Notes: a model not told the origin generated them from the letters alone. A stretch of DNA of 64,000 nt from Hydractinia symbiolongicarpus (GCF_029227915.1 NC_079880.1:11063501-11127500), one strand, 5' to 3'. Shown: positions 51,718 through 61,775, counted from the first letter of the stretch. Program-made: numbers and translations.

Positions 51718-51842
51718 TTAAAGTTCGCCACGTGTCATTCGCAAAACTAAATCCACCTGGATTTAGTTTTGCGAATGACACATCTGTGATATATATCACA
51801 TGGACTTTTTGCCTATAGCTGATCTATTTCATTAAGTTTTCA
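51718..51842. mobile_element. Palindromic MITE-like insert in unit B
   Basis: A perfect 50-bp palindrome (51732-51781, arm GTGTCATTCGCAAAACTAAA) is followed by a second palindrome, TGTGATATATATCACA (51786-51801). Unit A has about 30 unrelated bases here. The arm shares GGATTTA-TTTTGCGAATGA with the repeats at 58121-58141 and 59998-60075. Confidence 0.7.
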
Positions 51843-52700
51843 CGGGGAGTTATTTCCTTGAACGGAACACGATCAAAGAAAAAGTAAAATAAAACAAATT
51901 TAGGTAACAAATTTAGGAGACAGAAAATTAGTAAAACTGTACTGTCAATTACACTTTCTTTCCTCCTTTGGAATTTGTTATATAGGAGCTTTAGAACACT
52001 CAATGGCGTTCTGATGCAATAAGGCCAAGGTTGATTAACAATTAAGAGAATATAATATACACGGATGATATTCGCCCGTCATAATCGGAGGTCTGATCGG
52101 AGTGAAACATTCTCTATTTGGAATTAACAAACCGACGTGCAATGATATAAAATGATCTATTGATTAATAATGTTAAAAGTAACTCACAGCAGCAGAATTG
52201 TGAATCCGGAAAACTTTATTGGGCTAGGGTCAAAAGTGCTATAGTCAAGCTTGGTCTCGACAGACTAATAAGTGTTTTAATTTTTTGTTTTATATTGTTT
52301 GTTATTGCTCTTCATAAAGTAAATTTAAAAATACCTGACATTAAGTAGCCGCCCTACTTTACGATATTAACATTATTATTCGAAAATGTATACAGAGTAG
52401 TCGCTCCACACTGCATTTAATCTCAATTTTATGTATCACTGTAACTCAAAGGACATACATACATAGTTATTGCCTACGCAGTTTCCCTCAAATACCACTC
52501 TCAACCGTGATAATGGCACTTTCTACGCACACAGCAAAACTTAAATTACTCAGGTGCACAGCGTTACAAATTATCCTTTCGTGTTTCTGTATTCTTTTTG
52601 CAGAGTAAAGGAAATAATAATGGTAAATAAAAGCATATTACAACAAGCAAAAACCAATATGCAGTAAGAATAGTAACATCTAAAAGTCAAGTAGAAATGT

Positions 52701-54203
52701 TTACCAAAATGTATAATACGAAACCTTACAATCCAATAAGGCATGATGCGTATTGTTGTTAATTTTCAACGCAGTTACCATCTGTTTAGCCGCAATATAA
52801 CCAAACTCATGGCCAACATACACGATGCAAAATCCAACGGCAAAAAGCATAAACAAAGTTTTCTCTTTCCATGTGCAATCCCATAAGGATACTAATGGCA
52901 AGTTCATTTGTCTTGTCAAAATATATAAAGCAGATACAGCGAAAAAAAACTCTATGGCTAAACCTGCACCAACGCGTTGTAAATACTCCGTAATATTATC
53001 TTTAAAAAAGTTGGTACTACCAGGAACAAGGTATGGCAAACGATAAATCAGAACAATAATTTCTATAAACGTCAGTGTTACTACAGCACTAACAATCTCA
53101 CCAAGAAAACCGATAAGCAATATGTCTGATGTAAGCCTTCGTGTAGCAGGTGTTATATGGTGCGAAAATTTAACTTTAGCGCATCTCTTTGTCATCCACA
53201 TCAGGAAGTAGTTAGCCAATAACAAACTTACTCTTTCTACGAAGCCTATCACTGATTGGGCAAAACTCATTAATATATAGCCATTAGTGTCTTTGATATT
53301 CGCTTGATAAAAACGATACTCCGTTCTAGTCACTATGTCAACAAATGCTGATAACAAGTAAAGTTTGGACGGTGGCACAAAGTCTGTAGTGCGTTGACTT
53401 ACTAAGCGGCAAATTGTACGAAACACAAAGGAAGGGACCATTATAACGCCAATTAGAATGTAATGTTTATGTTCGTTTAACTCAAAACACAGTGGAGCAA
53501 TAAACTTATTTACAAGTGAAATTATTAAAGCAACAAATATGTGCTGCATAATAAGAGAAAGAAAGAGCTTGAGCCGTTTTGCAAATCTGTCTCTGTATTT
53601 ACAAGTGACTACCCAACAGGTGATAAAATTGTTCACATAGCCAAATATAAATAGCACATAACAGTGTTGTTCTTTACAAGGATACCATCCAGTACTGAAT
53701 AAGCAAACACGATACAGCGTATCGAAGCAGGCCATCACTATGTGATGACTTAGAACGTTCAGCTCTAGAAGTGTCTTCCACGACAGGAGAAACGTAAGAT
53801 ATATTGGCAGTGAAAGTTGCAACATCTGCGCTGTTGCGCAGTCGTAGACCAAACGTAAGATTTGAACTCTTTTTCCTAAGCTTTCGTTGCTTGCACATGG
53901 ATTTAATGATGGACTAAAGATGCAGGCAAGTAAAACAACTAATAAGCCAGATAGAATGATACATGCAACTATGCGAAAGCATTGGAAAAACCGATATATC
54001 TTCGTTGGCTTGTGATCATCGATACTAGAGTCATCATACGATATCAAGTTCTCCCTCATCTCACTTAATTCGTGCTGCTCCCCATTTTGCACGATAATAT
54101 AGTCATTACGTTGTAATTGCTTTAAAAAATTTAGAACGCCGGTAAAACATTTTCCAAACAGAATACCAAAAATAGATAAAAATTCAGTTATTATAAAAAA
54201 CAT
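52701..54203 (-). CDS. Polytopic membrane protein of unknown family, copy B
   Basis: This is the 500-residue paralogue of the gene at 42322-43821. Differences from copy A, read from copy B, are one extra Gln in the acidic linker (GEQHELSE), Glu for Lys in the NPCASNES loop, Tyr for Asn in LLLANYF, and Phe for Ile in VTLTFIE. The start ATG at 54203 and stop context are the same. The frame is undamaged, so both copies may be expressed. The 5' flank beyond about 110 bases upstream differs completely from copy A, because the duplication ends at 54315. Copy A's upstream DNA is the start of unit B, while copy B faces unique sequence, so their regulation may differ. Confidence 0.75.
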   Translation of the reverse strand: MFFIITEFLSIFGILFGKCFTGVLNFLKQLQRNDYIIVQNGEQHELSEMRENLISYDDSSIDDHKPTKIYRFFQCFRIVACIILSGLLVVLLACIFSPSLNPCASNESLGKRVQILRLVYDCATAQMLQLSLPIYLTFLLSWKTLLELNVLSHHIVMACFDTLYRVCLFSTGWYPCKEQHCYVLFIFGYVNNFITCWVVTCKYRDRFAKRLKLFLSLIMQHIFVALIISLVNKFIAPLCFELNEHKHYILIGVIMVPSFVFRTICRLVSQRTTDFVPPSKLYLLSAFVDIVTRTEYRFYQANIKDTNGYILMSFAQSVIGFVERVSLLLANYFLMWMTKRCAKVKFSHHITPATRRLTSDILLIGFLGEIVSAVVTLTFIEIIVLIYRLPYLVPGSTNFFKDNITEYLQRVGAGLAIEFFFAVSALYILTRQMNLPLVSLWDCTWKEKTLFMLFAVGFCIVYVGHEFGYIAAKQMVTALKINNNTHHALLDCKVSYYTFW

Positions 54204-54315
54204 GTCTAAAGATTCTCTGTCTGTCTTCTTACAAAATTAATCATGAAAACAAAAATATAGAAAGTTTCGAAAGTCTTAGCAAAATGGATTTTATTTACTT
54301 TAATGTTTACACTAC

Positions 54316-57300
54316 AAAGTGTTCTCCTTACGTTCTCTATAATTTGAAACGAAACTCAGAAAACAATATTCTAAGCGAAAATAATAATAAAACTAATTCT
54401 AGGAGCTGTAAATATATTTCTAGCTATTTAAATCGAAAGTTAATACAATAACAAGAACGAAACATTTTTCGTCAGCACATAAACTACGATTGTACGTTTA
54501 AACTTCATACAGAACTCGAGAAATTATTCTTGGAATAAATTTGCAAAGTAAAACCAGCGCTTAAATAGTGACCACGGAAAGTTAAATGAAATAAGTTAAC
54601 GAGTTAAAGAAAGTTGCAAAACTAGTTGTAATGTATGAATTCTGCTGGTTTAAAAAAACTAAGTTTTTCTTAGTAAGTGAACTACATTTTTCACAATAAA
54701 CCATATATTATTATGTCAATTGCTTGTGAATATGGTCTCATATTGACGAGTCTTTTCGTTAGTATCTCATATTGACGAGTCTTTTCGTTAGTATTTAACT
54801 CGATTTAAGAGAAATCAAAATAAGAAAAAAAATGGGAAATGCTGTTTTACGTATTACCCTATATAAAAAACGCATATATATATGATCAAAAAGCCATACT
54901 TTGTTTCTGAAAATTGAATGATGCTAGTCTGTGCAGAGTGTTCATAAAATAAAAAAACAAAACAAAACAAAACAAATAAACTAACTAATGATGACAACAT
55001 CGAAACAGAGGAATTTTTTTTCAAAACATTGTTTTTACGAGCTTTCTGGTTGGAAGAGTATAAAGTTTTTTAAAGGATATTTGACATTTACAAGCAAACC
55101 TTTTGCATTATAGAGCTGATGAAATCTTTTTTATTGTTATTATACATATTTATATAGGTTTGCTTCTATCATAAACATTACTGTTATAAAAGAAAGTTGA
55201 ACATCAGTAATTAATATGGCGTGGAAATAATAAAATTAAGATGAAAACTCTGGCCTAATTAGGACCAGATGGCTCTTTATGTGGAGCAGACAGTTATGCT
55301 ATTCCTTCAACACGGTTAGTTATCAGTGCCGAGTTTCAGCACTATCTACAATGATGGCCGATTCCAAGAAAGCAAAACAGACTATCCATGACCAGGCAGC
55401 GATACTGAAATCATCTGGCGAAGACCTGTTTGGCAACCAAATTCGCCAGCATATTATAGATGCAAGCAAGGTTAAAAACAATTCAAAATAAGTACACAAC
55501 TTTCGATATCAAACTTCAAGTCGGGACAATAACCAGTTCTAGCAACGACGTCAACACGTGAATACAAACAAAATACATACAGAGATTTTCAAGGTAAAAA
55601 TATCTTGCAGAAGAGAACTCAATTTCAGCATATGACTTCGTTTTCTCTGGCACGGAAATTTTTACGAGTTTTTATGCCTAAGTTTTGGTCCTGCACCAAC
55701 CCCTTAGAATTTAACAAAATTTTAAAAACTTCTCTGTTAATTTTGCGTTAAATCAATATCCGAGTGATAATTTACTTTGCCGACATGCTTCTGATGCATA
55801 TCAGACTATAGAAGACTTAGAAATGGCAAGGAAGACATTGATTTTTCTGTTGCTACATCCAGGGTAGTAGTAAAAAATATGGCCTGCAAAGTTCGTCCCC
55901 AAAATTAAAAAATTTGGTTCTCCTAGTCAAAAAAGTTGGTCTCCCCATATTTAAAAAAAACGGTCCCCCACTCCCCAAATATAAACAATTCGGTCTTCCC
56001 ATTCAAAAAATAAGCCCCCTCGCATTTAATACTTTTTAAAAATTATTCTGGGAAGAAAATGTCGCATGTTAAACATTCCCTCTTGTGTTAATTTTGTTGC
56101 AAAATAAATGGGTATTACTTGTTACTTGTTGTATATTACTTCTTTTGCGATTTTATGTTTAAGTTTTTAATTTCAGAAACATTGGTCTTGAAGCAAGTTG
56201 ACCGACGCAAAAATGTCGTTAGTTTCCTCACTTTTGAAGTGCTATTTTAACGGATATTCTGTTAAACGATGCCTTAAGTGGGACTTTAAATGATGAAGTG
56301 GTGTCACATACTTAAAAACATTGTTGTGTAGTACAAAAGAAAAGGTAAACACATTTGTTCGCCTTTCCAATTCAAATCTAGCAAAATTATAACAAGACAG
56401 CAAGCTGTGATGATGGAACTGGTTCAACGACCCTTGAAGTTAAAATTGTAGAGGTTACACCCTCCAAAGATCAATACGCAGTGCAAGATTTCCCTTTTTG
56501 CAAGGATATTCTGTAGATTCAAGGTAATTGAACCAAACAACCCTCTCTGGACAATACAATACGTACAACTAACGGTCGTTACACAAAAAGAGACAACACT
56601 ACAACAAAAAATTTACTATAAAAATAAATAAATAAATATAAAACTATAAATATGACCAGACAAACACCTAAGCGCCAGGACTTGTGAACCTGCCAGTAGC
56701 TTTCCACATGTGTTATGGGATCCCAACACTCAGCCTTACACAGGTAGTAGTCGCTTTGGACCAGCCATTTGCTTCGGACCAGCCTGAAGACAGTGAAGTA
56801 ATCTTCGTGGATGTAAAGTCACGGAAACATAAAAGATAGAAATAAAAACCCCTTATATAGCTTCTTCCTAACATCAGGTATAACAGGATCGTTAACCATG
56901 TAGACTAAGTGAGCCAACTTAGCCTTCCTACAGAACTTGGGTTATAAGTGGGGTCGTTACACCCAAGGACCAGGCAATTGCCAAGCCCTCTTGCTAAGCT
57001 TCTCATAATTGTTTTCTAGGAAAGCGGTGAGCGAGCGAACTCGTAGCTAATTAACGGTAAACCGTATCTAAAACACATAGCAGGGGTAATTTCAAACCAT
57101 TAGGAAAAAGAGACCCCTCCCCCTTTGACCATATCTCACAGCAAAATGACAATGATCTTTGACTCCTACCGTCGCGTGTTAAAGCGCGAAAAGGTGATCA
57201 CTAAAATCTGCAAAATCAGTGTTTCTTGAAATTATTAAATTACTTTATGTATTTACACAGGTTAATATATTGAAGTGCGACCAAATAGTGGAATGTCACT

Positions 57301-57570
57301 GCACAGGAAACCATTGGGTGTCATAGGTAGGTTGTTCATTTTTTTTCAAGGCCATTTTTAATTAATATAGTTTGTTGAATGCTTAATGTTGGAGAAAACA
57401 GAAGTAAAGGTGAAAATAATACCAACGACAACAATGAGGTCGTAAAAAATAAAATCAAAAAACTTGGTAATATGCATTACAAACATATCGACATCCGATA
57501 ACTAAATATAGGAAGGCCGTAAGAATAAAATTCGAAAAGTTATAACAAAAGGCTTGGTATGACAACAGAT
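54316..57570. other. No gene supported; small tandem repeat and one possible exon
   Basis: TCTCATATTGACGAGTCTTT with CGTTAGTA is repeated twice in tandem (about 54736-54795). A plus frame at 55279-55491 contains MMADSKKAKQTIHDQAAILK and could be an exon ending near GCAAG/GTTAAA, but I cannot place it in a family or find partners. Poly-pyrimidine runs near 55880-56030 are low complexity. Confidence 0.35.
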
Positions 57571-57573
57571 TTA

Positions 57574-57889
57574 CCTATCGAATGCGCTCATAGAACTGGA
57601 AGAAAAGAGGCAGGCAAGAAAAGAACCATTGTAACAAAATTTTTAAATTACAAGGACAGGGAGAAGGTTTTGCAATCATACTTTAGAATAAATTGTGGGA
57701 AAGTTGTAGTATCCACAGTGCAAGGGTAACGAACCAGTTTATGCCAACGAAAATTTCTCCGAACGCACATTAACAATTAGGAAAGGATTGTTTCAAGAAA
57801 TAAAGGAATGGCAAATCAAAGGCGCAAAATCAAAAGTAAGTTATAAAACATTGATAAAGCAAAAGGCTCATAGAGAAAACAACAAGTAA
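57574..57889 (+). pseudogene. LINE ORF1 (L1-type RNA-binding protein) remnant
   Basis: First piece: IECAHRTGRKEAGKKRTIVT then KFLNYKDREKVLQSYF, until a TAA near 57729. A second piece in another frame continues VYANENFSERTLTIRKGLFQ and ends at TAA 57887-57889. The order RAH-R-G...P/RTIV-KF-N-KDRE...ENFS--T---RK-L matches the RRM/C-terminal part of L1-like ORF1 proteins, which coat LINE RNA. It is broken by one frameshift and a stop, and the ORF1 N-terminus is not seen. Confidence 0.65.
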
Positions 57890-58054
57890 ACTTTTCACTT
57901 TTTATTTATTTATTATTTTTCATATTCTGTTTCTGCCAGTTATCTTACTTTCTACAATGACGGAATCTATAACTTTGCTTGAAAATCTATCCCAAACTCT
58001 TTTAAAAATCAAGGAATCACACTTTCAGATAATTATGACCCAGACAATAACTTA

Positions 58055-58145
58055 CTTTAGGTGGATAAATTTTGGCGAGTATATAATTTGGCAAATGACC
58101 AAAATAGAATATTTGGTGGGGATTTAATTTTGCGAATGATAAATT
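58055..58145. repeat. GGCGAATGA repeat family, left side
   Basis: It contains TAAATTTTGGCGAGTATATA, TAATTTGGCAAATGACC and GGGGATTTAATTTTGCGAAT in series, related to the arms of the palindrome at 51732-51781 and to repeats at 59785-60080. Confidence 0.5.
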
Positions 58146-58492
58146 TTACTAGGGCAGTGTCCACACTGGTGCGACCGCTGCGTGCATCAATTTTTCAGTT
58201 TAAATAAATAAGTTTTCTTGCGAATGGTCATATATATCATCAGTTTTGTTGAAGGCCAATTTATATGTATATATATTACAGATATTTATTATTGACTGCC
58301 TTTCAACCTATTTGTATACCTGAATCAGTTGAATATGCTGCTGGTTCCATACTTTCTATGCAAGAACTTATCCTATTTTCTGCAAAGCTTGCATATGCGC
58401 AGCAGTTGGAAAAGTGGTACGCTACGATAGGTGACCAATTTGTAATACCGCGAAATTCATTTTTCCATCGTTCAGTACGGCAGGTTAACTTT

Positions 58493-59326
58493 TCATTGGA
58501 AAATTTTTGGCCATGAAAAAAAAGTTGTGAAGATTTCTGTTTGCCTACTCAAATCATCTATATACATCCATGAATTCTGAAAAGTAACACATGTCGTAAA
58601 ATGCATATTTTTATTTTTCACTGCACCTGAAAGTTTATACCGCAAACCACCCACTTCAATGATGGTCTGTATTTTCAACTGATTCTGCATTTCATTGGAA
58701 AACTCAATGAACAAAACTGTTGCTGGGGTGGTCAAAGCATTTGGCACAGTAGTACGTTCTCCACACAGAGGACAAACAATCTTAGTGACAAAAAAAATAT
58801 GTGCAAATAAATACATATGCCAATTGTCATTGAAATGAGCAAGTGGAAGAGATCTATAATTGGACACGTATTGTACGAAACTGCACATCGAACCGCATAT
58901 AATCCTCCCACAACACTCGCAACAATCATTATATTGAAAAGATGTGATAAATAATGCTTTTTCAGAATCATTCAAAGATCCAAACACTGATTCCTGAAAA
59001 ATTTCTGAGAACTGGGCATTGCAGTCCCTCCTACGAAATGAGGGACATCTTGATTGTATCAAAGTCCAAATGGGATCCCTAACATTATAGGCGATCAAGT
59101 CGTAAATTAGTGAAAGATCAGTGACATTAGAAGATAGATGTTGGTCATATTTGACACATGCGTCATATATTTTGTGACAGAAATGTGTCATATCTAGATG
59201 AATATTTTTCAGATATGGATAAAAAACATAGTAACACAACTCTAAAAATGTGTCTATTGCACAGCTGTATATACCTGGACTTTTAAGGACCGCATTCAAG
59301 AGATGGTTGCGCTGAGAAATGAACAT
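58493..59326 (-). CDS. USP-like (ubiquitin protease) domain exon, transposon type
   Basis: The 277-codon frame has a Cys box, YSCAIDTFLEL (Cys22), two zinc-binding pairs (CCECCGR near 138 and CPLCGE near 187), and a C-terminal half like USP enzymes: TVLFIEFSNE, GLRYKLSGAV, then MHFTTCVTF (His242) and SWMYIDDL (Asp). USPs cleave ubiquitin from proteins. A real acceptor (TTTCTCAG/CGCAAC at 59311) lies inside the frame, so this is probably the last exon. A frame at about 59560-59700 (WSHVECKGRGMMEIQLKTVE) may be an upstream exon. GGCGAATGA repeats flank both sides, so I infer a DNA transposon that carries this domain, as is common in cnidarian genomes. Whether the protease is active is unknown. 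Confidence 0.5.
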   Translation of the reverse strand: MFISQRNHLLNAVLKSPGIYSCAIDTFLELCYYVFYPYLKNIHLDMTHFCHKIYDACVKYDQHLSSNVTDLSLIYDLIAYNVRDPIWTLIQSRCPSFRRRDCNAQFSEIFQESVFGSLNDSEKALFITSFQYNDCCECCGRIICGSMCSFVQYVSNYRSLPLAHFNDNWHMYLFAHIFFVTKIVCPLCGERTTVPNALTTPATVLFIEFSNEMQNQLKIQTIIEVGGLRYKLSGAVKNKNMHFTTCVTFQNSWMYIDDLSRQTEIFTTFFSWPKIFQ

Positions 59327-59441
59327 TTTTTAGACGAGTTTCACTTTACTGAACAATCAAATATGAGTGAAGCTTTCATGCTCGTTCGAGCCTTCACGCT
59401 CATCCGTTGAAATAAAAATTCTATAATAATTCTACTTACTT

Positions 59442-59563
59442 GTGAAAATACCGCCACCACAAACACGTGCTTATAGTAAAGTTCATTTCGAAAGAGAGAG
59501 ATGTGAAAATACCGCCACCACAAACACGTGCTTATAGTAAAGTTCGTTTCGAAAGAGAGAGAA
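59442..59563. repeat. Two tandem 61-bp units
   Basis: GTGAAAATACCGCCACCACA begins both 59442-59502 and 59503-59563, which are nearly identical. They lie just upstream of the USP-like exon on its strand and duplicate part of the candidate upstream exon. Confidence 0.85.
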
Positions 59564-59784
59564 TTGAACAGCAGCGTGCACACTTGTTCTTTCAAGGGCA
59601 GTCTGCTGCTCATCATATGATGGCAAAGCCAGCAAATCTTCAACTGTTTTCAGCTGTATCTCCATCATTCCACGACCTTTACATTCAACATGGGACCACA
59701 GCTACGAACGCAGAAATTTTTTGCAAGAAAGACTACGCACCCAGGGCCTCCGGGAGTGACTGCCTTCAGGCGGTCGATAAAAAT

Positions 59785-60080
59785 TGGCGAGGATTTAATT
59801 TAACAAATAGAAAAAAATGTTTATTTGGGGATGATTTATTTTGGCGAATGACATAAAGAGAGGAATTTTTATGTCTTGAAATGTTTTATAAAATATAAGA
59901 ATAAAAGTATATATAAACACAAGATTTTTTATAGAGTTAAAATTATAAATAAAATATAAATATAAAAAAGGTATGTACGTAATTCCTTAAAAAAAATGAC
60001 GGGGATTTAATTTGGCGAATGATAAACTATGTTTAATTTGTCAAATAAAAATTTGGGCAGGTATTTAATTTGGCGAATTT
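59785..60080. repeat. GGCGAATGA repeat family, right side
   Basis: Repeats include GGCGAGGATTTAATTTAACA, GGATGATTTATTTTGGCGAA, GGGGATTTAATTTGGCGAAT and TATTTAATTTGGCGAATTTC, ending in an inverted pair, TTGGCGAATTTCGCCAA. Confidence 0.55.
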
Positions 60081-60082
60081 CG

Positions 60083-60390
60083 CCAAAATTGGCAAATTTA
60101 ATCCTCTTTAATCCAAATTTTAACATAGATTCTTTAAAATATGACAGCAATGCAAATATTCAAAGTGTATTTAACACTCTCTTCTCCGTTGGGTTTATAC
60201 AACTAACAGACAAACACAGGTGACAAGTATATCTAACACAATAATTGCCCACATATTTACTAACTCTCTTTTTGAAAGGCACATCACGTCAGGTATCATA
60301 AAAGCGGATCTTTCTGACCACTTTCTAGTTTTCTTTACACGCAATGCTGCTAACGACACTCCATCCGTGCAGCAAATAAAGCTAGAGTAG
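60083..60390 (+). pseudogene. LINE endonuclease (APE-type) C-terminal remnant
   Basis: Two frames join at about 60220. The first has NPNFNIDSLKY (the GDFN-like block) and ends GFIQLTDKHR. The second continues VTSISNTIIAHIFTN (the T-x-S-x-T-x-I-D-H-I-x-T-N block, with Ala for Asp) and SGIIKADLSDHFLVFF (the SDH catalytic block). It stops at TAG near 60390. One frameshift separates the parts, and no reverse transcriptase follows; the next sequence is a different kind of DNA. It may belong to the same lost LINE as the ORF1 remnant at 57574. Confidence 0.7.
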
Positions 60391-60653
60391 GGAGGTAATA
60401 TAATCAGGTTTTAGGTTTTCAACGGTCAAACCCCCATTAAAAAACGCTGCTTTTAGACCCCCTAAAAATCTGTGACGTCACAGATTTTATCATACCTCAA
60501 ATGAGTAAACAAGTCACGTGATATCCAACAAATTTGCTGACATCATCAAAAATGACGTCACTCGACAAAACTGCTGACATCAACAAACTCGCAAATCTGT
60601 TTGAGTAGGGAAAATTCCCTACTCAAATTGCGACCACTGTTGGTTGGAACCTA
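60391..60653. promoter_or_regulatory. Palindrome-rich upstream region of the virus-like cluster
   Basis: It contains a perfect 24-bp palindrome centred on TGACGTCA (60465-60488), another TGACGTCA near 60553, a CACGTG near 60515 and a perfect 28-bp palindrome (60600-60627, arm TTTGAGTAGGGAA). GAGTAGGGA also occurs at about 60386, next to the LINE fragment, so this may be the element's left end. TGACGTCA is the classic CREB/ATF site; its use here is inference. Confidence 0.5.
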
Positions 60654-60667
60654 TCTATAATGAAGAG
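60654..60667 (+). promoter_or_regulatory. TCTATAATGAAGAG motif before the ankyrin-type gene
   Basis: It ends two bases before the ATG at 60670 and differs at one position from the motif at 61432-61445. Confidence 0.5.
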
Positions 60668-60669
60668 AA

Positions 60670-61395
60670 ATGAGTTGGTTCAAGAATACAATCATGGAAC
60701 TTCCAGCTGAAAATGGTCACATTGATATTGTTAAGATGTTCAAAGAGTGGGGTGTGACAGACTTTGATTGGGCCATGAAACGTGCAGCTGAAAATGGTCA
60801 CATCGAGATTGTTAAGATGTTCAAAGAGTGGGGTGCGACAGACTTTAATTGGGCTCTAGAAAGTGCAGCTGTCAATGGTCACATCGAGATTGTTAAACTG
60901 TGCAAAGAGTGGGGTGCGACAGATTTTGATTGGGCCATGAAACGTGCAGCTGAAAATGATCACATTGAGACTGTTAAACTGTGCAAAGAGTGGGGTGCGA
61001 CAGATTTTGATTGGGCCATGAACCTTGCAGCTGAAAATGGTCACATCGTAATTGTTAACATGTTCAAAGAGTGGGGTGCGACAGACTTTAATTGGGCTCT
61101 AGAAAGTGCAGCTCGCAATGGTCACATCGAGATTGTTAAGCTGTGCAAAGAGTGGGGTGCGACATACTTTAATGGGGCCATGAGACTTGCAGCTCGCAAT
61201 GGTCACAGCGAGATTGTTGTATTGCTGCGTGGTTTTGATGTCATTCATGATGAATTGCTGCATCATCATCACAAGCGTAATTTTTATGCAAAACTATGGA
61301 ATGAGGTACTGCCAGTGGCGTGGCATCCGGATCGATTTTGGAATTGGTGTGTAGATGAGGAAGAAAAGCGCGAGATATCTAAATTATGGAAGTAA
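60670..61395 (+). CDS. Ankyrin-type repeat protein of large-DNA-virus style
   Basis: An intronless frame of 241 residues. From about residue 12 to 200 there are seven repeats of exactly 27 residues, consensus AENGHIEIVKLCKEWGATDF then xWAM, encoded by an 81-bp DNA repeat that is still very similar between copies. This GHIEIVK-type unit, shorter than the 33 of ordinary animal ankyrins, is typical of ankyrin-like families of giant and other large DNA viruses and of their endogenous relatives. The C-terminus (VAWHPDRFWNWCVDEEEKRE) resembles a WHPdR-WC-DEEE tail that I associate with such viral proteins from memory. The likely role is protein binding, possibly at host ubiquitin or signalling factors. 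Near-identical repeats point to recent expansion or gene conversion. The first Met (60670) follows the shared promoter-like motif. Confidence 0.8.
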   Translation: MSWFKNTIMELPAENGHIDIVKMFKEWGVTDFDWAMKRAAENGHIEIVKMFKEWGATDFNWALESAAVNGHIEIVKLCKEWGATDFDWAMKRAAENDHIETVKLCKEWGATDFDWAMNLAAENGHIVIVNMFKEWGATDFNWALESAARNGHIEIVKLCKEWGATYFNGAMRLAARNGHSEIVVLLRGFDVIHDELLHHHHKRNFYAKLWNEVLPVAWHPDRFWNWCVDEEEKREISKLWK

Positions 61396-61431
61396 TGTCC
61401 AGTATTTTGATCCTGGTTGAGGTTTAAAAAA

Positions 61432-61445
61432 TCTATAATAAAGAG
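61432..61445 (+). promoter_or_regulatory. TCTATAATAAAGAG motif before the next gene
   Basis: Directly abuts the ATG at 61446 and matches 60654-60667 at 13 of 14 positions. A looser form (TCATAGAATAAAG) precedes the minus-strand ATG at 62819. The core also contains AATAAA, so it could double as a polyadenylation signal for the gene before it. Confidence 0.5.
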
Positions 61446-61766
61446 ATGCCTTTCCTATCTGCAGAACAATTTGATGCCTTGAAATCAGAACACGAGAGCA
61501 TTATGAAGTGGCGTGATGTTCCCACTGGAATCATATTCAAAATTGAGTATGTTGAAGAGATCAAGACCAAAAAAGGTGATGCAACTGTCATCACATTGAT
61601 CGATTGCGATGGTGAACGATTTCAAGCATGGGCAACGAGTGTACTGAGAGAAGCTTTGATAGGTCGAACGGGTCAGATGTTCATCAAATCACTGGGAAAG
61701 AAACAATCTACGAAGAATCCTGGTCAATTTTACTGTGATTACGACCTTGTGGAAGTGGAAGACTAA
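61446..61766 (+). CDS. Small protein, possible OB-fold DNA-binding protein
   Basis: 106 residues with no membrane segment. The pattern PTGIIFKIEYVEEIKTKKGD, ATVITLIDCDGERFQAWAT and FIKSLGKKQSTKNPGQFYCD looks like an alternating beta-strand OB-type fold with a K-K-S-T-K loop, as in small single-strand DNA-binding or replication accessory proteins. I do not recognise it by name. It starts right after the TCTATAATAAAGAG motif, 50 bases behind the ankyrin-type gene, and is followed 9 bases after its stop by an 11-bp stem hairpin. The function is inference from sequence style and viral-like context. Confidence 0.65.
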   Translation: MPFLSAEQFDALKSEHESIMKWRDVPTGIIFKIEYVEEIKTKKGDATVITLIDCDGERFQAWATSVLREALIGRTGQMFIKSLGKKQSTKNPGQFYCDYDLVEVED

Positions 61767-61775
61767 AAAGTAATC

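Larger units (their letters stand above)
43934..54315 (+). repeat. Tandem segmental duplication, unit B (about 10.4 kb)
   Basis: Direct repeat of 33550-43933, nearly identical over most of its length. Relative to A it lacks about 340 bp near 44130 and the 1192-bp LINE-type segment. It gains about 1.5 kb at 48861-50363 and a palindromic insert at about 51718-51842. The net length is almost unchanged. Confidence 0.9.
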
